Assembly: GCA_934668695.1 (NCBI GenBank)
Contig: CAKUOD010000001.1
Location: 1 to 64,000, forward strand
From: an uncultured Collinsella sp.
Lineage (GTDB): Bacteria; Actinomycetota; Coriobacteriia; Coriobacteriales; Coriobacteriaceae
Direction: 5' to 3'
Length of the DNA stretch: 64,000 nucleotides
The notes under the pieces were generated by a model. That model saw only the letters and a program-made list of their open reading frames with translations, searched no databases and was not told where the DNA came from. The number at the start of each line of letters is the position of its first letter. The first letter of the stretch is position 1. Shown piece by piece: positions 60,781 to 64,000 of this stretch. Both the position numbers and the translations under genes were made by a program.

Positions 60781-60937
60781 GAGACTCCTTCTTGGCCCTC
60801 TCGGGCATCATCGCCCCATTCGCGGGGCCCGTCGCGCACTCTTTGCGCTTTATACATTCATGCCTCTCGGCAAAACCTCCATTAGTTTATGGTGTCGCCA
60901 TCCAATCTAGCTGCAGAATCTATGTGCACACATTAAT

Positions 60938-60957
60938 GCGACATGTCGCGGTATCAT
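60938..60957 (+). promoter_or_regulatory. Palindrome and -10 element of the deformylase-like gene
   Basis: The perfect palindrome GCGACATGTCGC (60938-60949) sits two bases before TATCAT (60952-60957), so a bound regulator would cover the promoter. Confidence 0.45.
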
Positions 60958-60994
60958 GGCCTGAATCAATCATGTCCACCTTAAGGAGCCCGCC

Positions 60995-61405
60995 ATGATC
61001 AAACCCATCATGAAATCCGAGTTCTTTTTGCGCCTGCCTTCCGAAGACGCGGGCCCCGATGACGCCGTGACCGGGCAGGACCTCCTGGATACGCTCCATG
61101 AGCATGAGCATGAGTGCGTGGGCCTCGCCGCCAATATGATTGGCGTGCGCAAACGCATCATCTGCGTAAAGGACGGCAACAGGACACTCCTGATGTACAA
61201 CCCTCAAATTCTTGAGCAGGTCAATGCCTATCAGACGAGCGAAGGATGCCTCTCGCTGATCGGCGAGCGTCCCTGTACCCGCTATCGTCGCATTAAGGTG
61301 GAATATTTGGACGAGAACTTCGTCCACCGCATCAAAAACTTCTCGGGCTACACCGCCGAGATCATTCAACACGAAATCGACCACTGCAATGGGATTGTTA
61401 TATAA
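60995..61405 (+). CDS. Peptide deformylase-like protein
   Basis: A 136-residue member of the deformylase family, shorter than typical (about 160-190). Motif 2 SEGCLSL (metal Cys) and motif 3 QHEIDH (metal His pair, catalytic Glu) are intact. Motif 1 reads VGLAANMIG where true enzymes have GLAAPQ, so the oxyanion glutamine is replaced by methionine. Activity may therefore differ from removing formyl groups from nascent proteins; it may be a second, specialised deformylase. The ATG follows TAAGGAGCCC. Confidence 0.85.
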   Translation: MIKPIMKSEFFLRLPSEDAGPDDAVTGQDLLDTLHEHEHECVGLAANMIGVRKRIICVKDGNRTLLMYNPQILEQVNAYQTSEGCLSLIGERPCTRYRRIKVEYLDENFVHRIKNFSGYTAEIIQHEIDHCNGIVI

Positions 61406-61446
61406 GTTCCGCCGGCCAAGCATTTCCCACGCCCCACAGGTCCACA

Positions 61447-61486
61447 AAAAAGCTCCCCGCAGCCAAGCAACTGCAGGGAGCTTTTT
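61447..61486. terminator. Bidirectional terminator
   Basis: The stem AAAAAGCTCCC-GCAG pairs with CTGC-GGGAGCTTTTT, with A and T tracts on both sides, between the convergent deformylase-like and aminotransferase genes. Confidence 0.92.
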
Positions 61487-61507
61487 ATCGTACGGAGCTT
61501 CTATCCC

Positions 61508-63028
61508 CTACGACTGACGATAATGATCGAAGAAGTCGGCGAGGTCTTCGAGGGACTCTTTGAGCACTTCCATGCGCGGCAGGTACACGATGCGGAAGTG
61601 GTCGGGCTCGGCCCAGTTAAAGCCGCCGCCGCGCGTGATCAGAATCTTCTTCTCGTGCAGCAGGTCGAGGGCGAACTGCTCGTCGTCGGTGATGTTGAAC
61701 TTCTTCACATCCATCTTGGGGAAGATGTAGAACGCCGCGCGCGGCTTGACCACCGAGATGCCATCGATCTTGCTAAGCGCCTCGTACACAAAGTTACGCT
61801 GCTCGTAGACACGGCCGCCGGGGCGAATGTAGTCGTTAACCGACTGATGACCGCCGAGCGCCGTCTGAACGATCGACTGAGCCGGGACGTTAGAGCACAG
61901 GCGCATGTTCGAAAGCATGTTGATGCCCATAATAAAGTCGCTCATGCAACGCTGGTTGCCCGAAAGCACCATCCAGCCAATACGGTAACCCGCGATCATG
62001 TGCGACTTGGACAGGCCGCTAAAGGTGACGCAGGGCAGGTCGGGAGCGAGCGAAGCAATCGAGACGTGCTCGTAGCCGTCCATGCACAGACGGTCGTAGA
62101 TCTCGTCGGCAAAGATCATCAGCTGATGCCTGCGCGCGATCTCGACGATACCCTCGAGTACCTCACGCGGATAGACGGAACCCGTGGGGTTGTTGGGGTT
62201 GATGATGACGAGGGCCTTGGTCGCGCTCGTGATCTTGGACTCCATATCCTCCAGGTCGGGATACCAATCGGCCTGCTCGTCGCACAGATAGTGCACGGGA
62301 TGACCGCCGGCAAGGGTTGCGCACGCCGTCCACAGCGGATAGTCGGGGCTGGGGATCAGGATCTCGTCGCCATTGTCGAGCAGCGCGTTCATCGAAAGCT
62401 GAATGAGCTCGGACACGCCGTTGCCCGTGTAGATGTGCTCCATCTGAACGTTGGGCAGGCCCTTGATCTGCGAGTACTGCATAATCGCCTTGCGCGCAGA
62501 GAACAGGCCGCGCGAGTTGGAATAGCCCTCGCAGTCGGGCAGCTGCTGGCGCATGTCCTTGATGACCTCATCGGGCGTGCGGAAACCGAAGGGCGCCGGG
62601 TTGCCGATATTGAGCTTGAGGATGCGCTCGCCCTCGTCCTCCATGCGGGCAGCCTCGTCGACGACGGGGCCGCGCACGTCATACAGGACGTTATCGAGCT
62701 TGGTGGATTTAGAGAAAGTGCGCATGGTAGTGCTCCTTGCAATTTGAGCCGTGGGACTAGGTTCGGATTTGGCAACGTTACGGGGCGATGGCATCTCGCC
62801 TTGGTCGGCGTCACTGGCGAGCAGCCAGGTAACATCGACCTCCAAAATACGGGCGAGCAGCTCTGCCACATCGCGCCGCGGGATCGTCTTGCCGCTCACA
62901 TATTGGCTCATCTGACTCTTGCCGAGTTTTTTGCCGAGCATCTCCGATGCACGAATCACGTCCGACTGGCGAACGTCGCGATCGGACATAGTCTGTCGCA
63001 GGCGATCGCTAAACGTCTCTTGGGCCAC
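61508..63028 (-). CDS. XRE-domain/class I aminotransferase fusion (AlaA-like)
   Basis: A 506-residue protein. Residues 1-75 are an XRE helix-turn-helix (SDVIRASEMLGKKLGKSQMSQY, then IPRRDVAELLARILEV). A linker follows, and from about 105 a PLP-dependent alanine-type aminotransferase: NIGNPAPFGF, YTGNGVSELI, NPNNPTGSVYP, FADEIYDRL and the PLP lysine in SGLSKSHMIAGYRIGW. The fusion is unlike MocR proteins, whose DNA-binding part is GntR type. The GTG at 63028 follows AAGGAGGTTCTA. Four TTCAATT-type boxes just upstream suggest autoregulation. Confidence 0.88.
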   Translation of the reverse strand: MAQETFSDRLRQTMSDRDVRQSDVIRASEMLGKKLGKSQMSQYVSGKTIPRRDVAELLARILEVDVTWLLASDADQGEMPSPRNVAKSEPSPTAQIARSTTMRTFSKSTKLDNVLYDVRGPVVDEAARMEDEGERILKLNIGNPAPFGFRTPDEVIKDMRQQLPDCEGYSNSRGLFSARKAIMQYSQIKGLPNVQMEHIYTGNGVSELIQLSMNALLDNGDEILIPSPDYPLWTACATLAGGHPVHYLCDEQADWYPDLEDMESKITSATKALVIINPNNPTGSVYPREVLEGIVEIARRHQLMIFADEIYDRLCMDGYEHVSIASLAPDLPCVTFSGLSKSHMIAGYRIGWMVLSGNQRCMSDFIMGINMLSNMRLCSNVPAQSIVQTALGGHQSVNDYIRPGGRVYEQRNFVYEALSKIDGISVVKPRAAFYIFPKMDVKKFNITDDEQFALDLLHEKKILITRGGGFNWAEPDHFRIVYLPRMEVLKESLEDLADFFDHYRQS

Positions 63029-63049
63029 TAGAACCTCCTTGCTGGCAAA

Positions 63050-63130
63050 GTTCAATTTATAGAACACGAATTGAACCTTAGTTCAATTTAGGCAGCAGTA
63101 TAGCGCGGCACATAGTACGAAAGTTCAATT
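63050..63130. promoter_or_regulatory. Clustered TTCAATT operator boxes
   Basis: GTTCAATT occurs at 63050, 63081 and 63123 and its reverse AATTGAAC at 63069-63076. The boxes 63069-63088 form a perfect 8+8 inverted repeat with a four-base gap. They lie directly upstream of the XRE-aminotransferase start. Confidence 0.65.
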
Positions 63131-63189
63131 TCACAAAGAAATGCGCCAAGTTCCAAGATTTGCTCCAGAGCAGATAACAGTGTGCACCA

Positions 63190-64000
63190 TTAGAGATATT
63201 CGAGAAATCGAGTCGCCGCAAGCGAAACGTCGGCCGTGCGGTATATGGCATTGATTTGCCGATGAGGATGCCCCTCCAGCGGCCGGATAGCGACATCAAA
63301 CTGACAGCGGCGCAAGATGAGTGCCGGAAGAACACTCACGCCCAATCCGTCCTCGACCATGGCCATGATCGCATAGTCGTCCCAAGTCGACAGCTTGGAG
63401 CGCACCGTTAGGCCCGCACGGCGAAACAGCGGCGTAATCTCGTCGTCACTGCCGCGTTCCAGCAGAATAAATTGCTCGTTGACCAAATCGGCAAGAGAAA
63501 CGGCCTTTGCGGCGGCAAGCGGAGAGCCTGCCGGCACCACGGCCATCAGCTCGTCTTGCACCAACGGCCGCGACGCCATGCCGGCGCCGCGGGGCTCACG
63601 CGGGATAAAGCCCAGGTCGCAGTGGCCTTCCGCCACCCATTGCTCAATTTCGGAGTAGTCGCCCATCAGCAGTTCGTAATCGACATCCGGGTGATCGGCG
63701 CGAAACCGCGCGATGACCGGCGGCAGCACATGGGTCGCCACGCTCGAAAACGTACCGATGCAGATCTTGCCGCGCATGAGCCCCCGCATCTCGTCCACGC
63801 ATCGCTGCAGGCGGCCAAACTCCTCGCATAACGCCTCGACCGCCGGCATGATCTGCCGCCCGTCGGCAGAAAGCACCACGCCCTCGCGGCTGCGGTCGAG
63901 CACCTTAAAACCCCAGTCGGCCTCAAGGTCGCCCACCATACGGCTCACGCCCGACTGCGAATAGCTCAGGCGCTCGGCAGCTCGCGTAAAGCTACCGGCA
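63190..64000 (-). CDS. LysR-family transcriptional regulator, 5' end outside window
   Basis: At least 270 residues, entering the window within its N-terminal helix-turn-helix (GSFTRAAERLSYSQSGVSRMV, LysR recognition helix) and running to a stop at 63190. The effector domain is of the ordinary periplasmic-binding type (ICIGTFSSVATHVLPPVIARFR, then DLGFIPREP). The first roughly 20 residues and the promoter are beyond the right edge, so its divergent target gene cannot be seen. Confidence 0.9.
   Translation of the reverse strand, partial: AGSFTRAAERLSYSQSGVSRMVGDLEADWGFKVLDRSREGVVLSADGRQIMPAVEALCEEFGRLQRCVDEMRGLMRGKICIGTFSSVATHVLPPVIARFRADHPDVDYELLMGDYSEIEQWVAEGHCDLGFIPREPRGAGMASRPLVQDELMAVVPAGSPLAAAKAVSLADLVNEQFILLERGSDDEITPLFRRAGLTVRSKLSTWDDYAIMAMVEDGLGVSVLPALILRRCQFDVAIRPLEGHPHRQINAIYRTADVSLAATRFLEYL

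Noticed and set aside
59698..60885. Forward open frame of 395 codons rich in Ala, Thr and Val repeats.
   Set aside because: It is antisense to the RGG repeat array and reflects its triplet structure.

Overview
The window is GC-rich, gene-dense bacterial chromosome. I infer an anaerobic gut actinobacterium of the class Coriobacteriia, probably Collinsella or a close relative. The reasons are strong C/G bias at third codon positions, a rubredoxin-first (reverse) rubrerythrin, ETF-linked FAD lactate/glycolate dehydrogenase, pdxST beside a MocR-type regulator, DUF3516 and DUF2130 proteins, and GTG starts. This rests on family knowledge and not on a database match. There is no rRNA, tRNA, CRISPR array or intact prophage. 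Traces of transfer are a degraded parB/IS110 patch at 2.5-3.0 kb and a lower-GC nuclease gene at 55-56 kb.

Layout. 0-2.5 kb: a DUF4931 gene fragment and cutC, then a PadR-DUF1700 membrane-stress type operon whose third gene is cut short by the parB/IS110 remains. 3.0-9.3 kb: a branched-chain amino acid ABC transporter (livF, livG, livM, livH) with two paralogous lipoprotein binding proteins. 9.5-18.5 kb: homoserine dehydrogenase, an SDR oxidoreductase, a KefB-type antiporter, a single-chain FGAM synthase (PurL-PurQ) and an EamA transporter. 18.6-26.7 kb: a GGDEF cyclase, KdgT, AzlCD, an HD hydrolase and an ETF-linked FAD dehydrogenase operon resembling electron-bifurcating lactate dehydrogenase. 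27.0-30.3 kb: a five-gene operon of unrecognised exported proteins with one LAQTG sorting-signal protein.

31.1-36.9 kb: a three-gene module of a TerB-N/TerB-C protein, a BrxD-like (DUF2791) ATPase and a BrxHI-like helicase, ending in a palindrome with 37-bp perfect arms. 36.9-43.5 kb: a spermidine-synthase-like protein, bacterial Elp3, a DUF4097 protein with an XRE regulator, and two methyltransferases (one TrmB). 43.7-53 kb: a DUF3516 helicase, DUF2130 protein, YdjC-like deacetylase, metallophosphoesterase, and an ALDH/Fe-ADH pair. 53-64 kb: a DUF5131 protein, rubrerythrin, a PD-(D/E)XK-like nuclease, PdxR with divergent pdxST, an RGG-box protein, a deformylase-like protein, an XRE-aminotransferase fusion and a LysR regulator running off the end.

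The most unusual content is the set of short palindromic elements between genes. (i) Three copies of a 123-bp element have terminal inverted repeats that carry stops in all three frames; two copies flank the nuclease gene and supply the actual stop codons of that gene and of pdxR. (ii) At five or more loci, mostly just after stop codons, a hairpin has a nearly constant GGGGAC(A)GG-type loop but completely different arm sequences. (iii) A 65-bp interspersed repeat occurs at both ends of the window. (iv) Several long near-perfect palindromes are present. With the TerB/BrxD/BrxHI module, these are the best candidates for an undescribed system.
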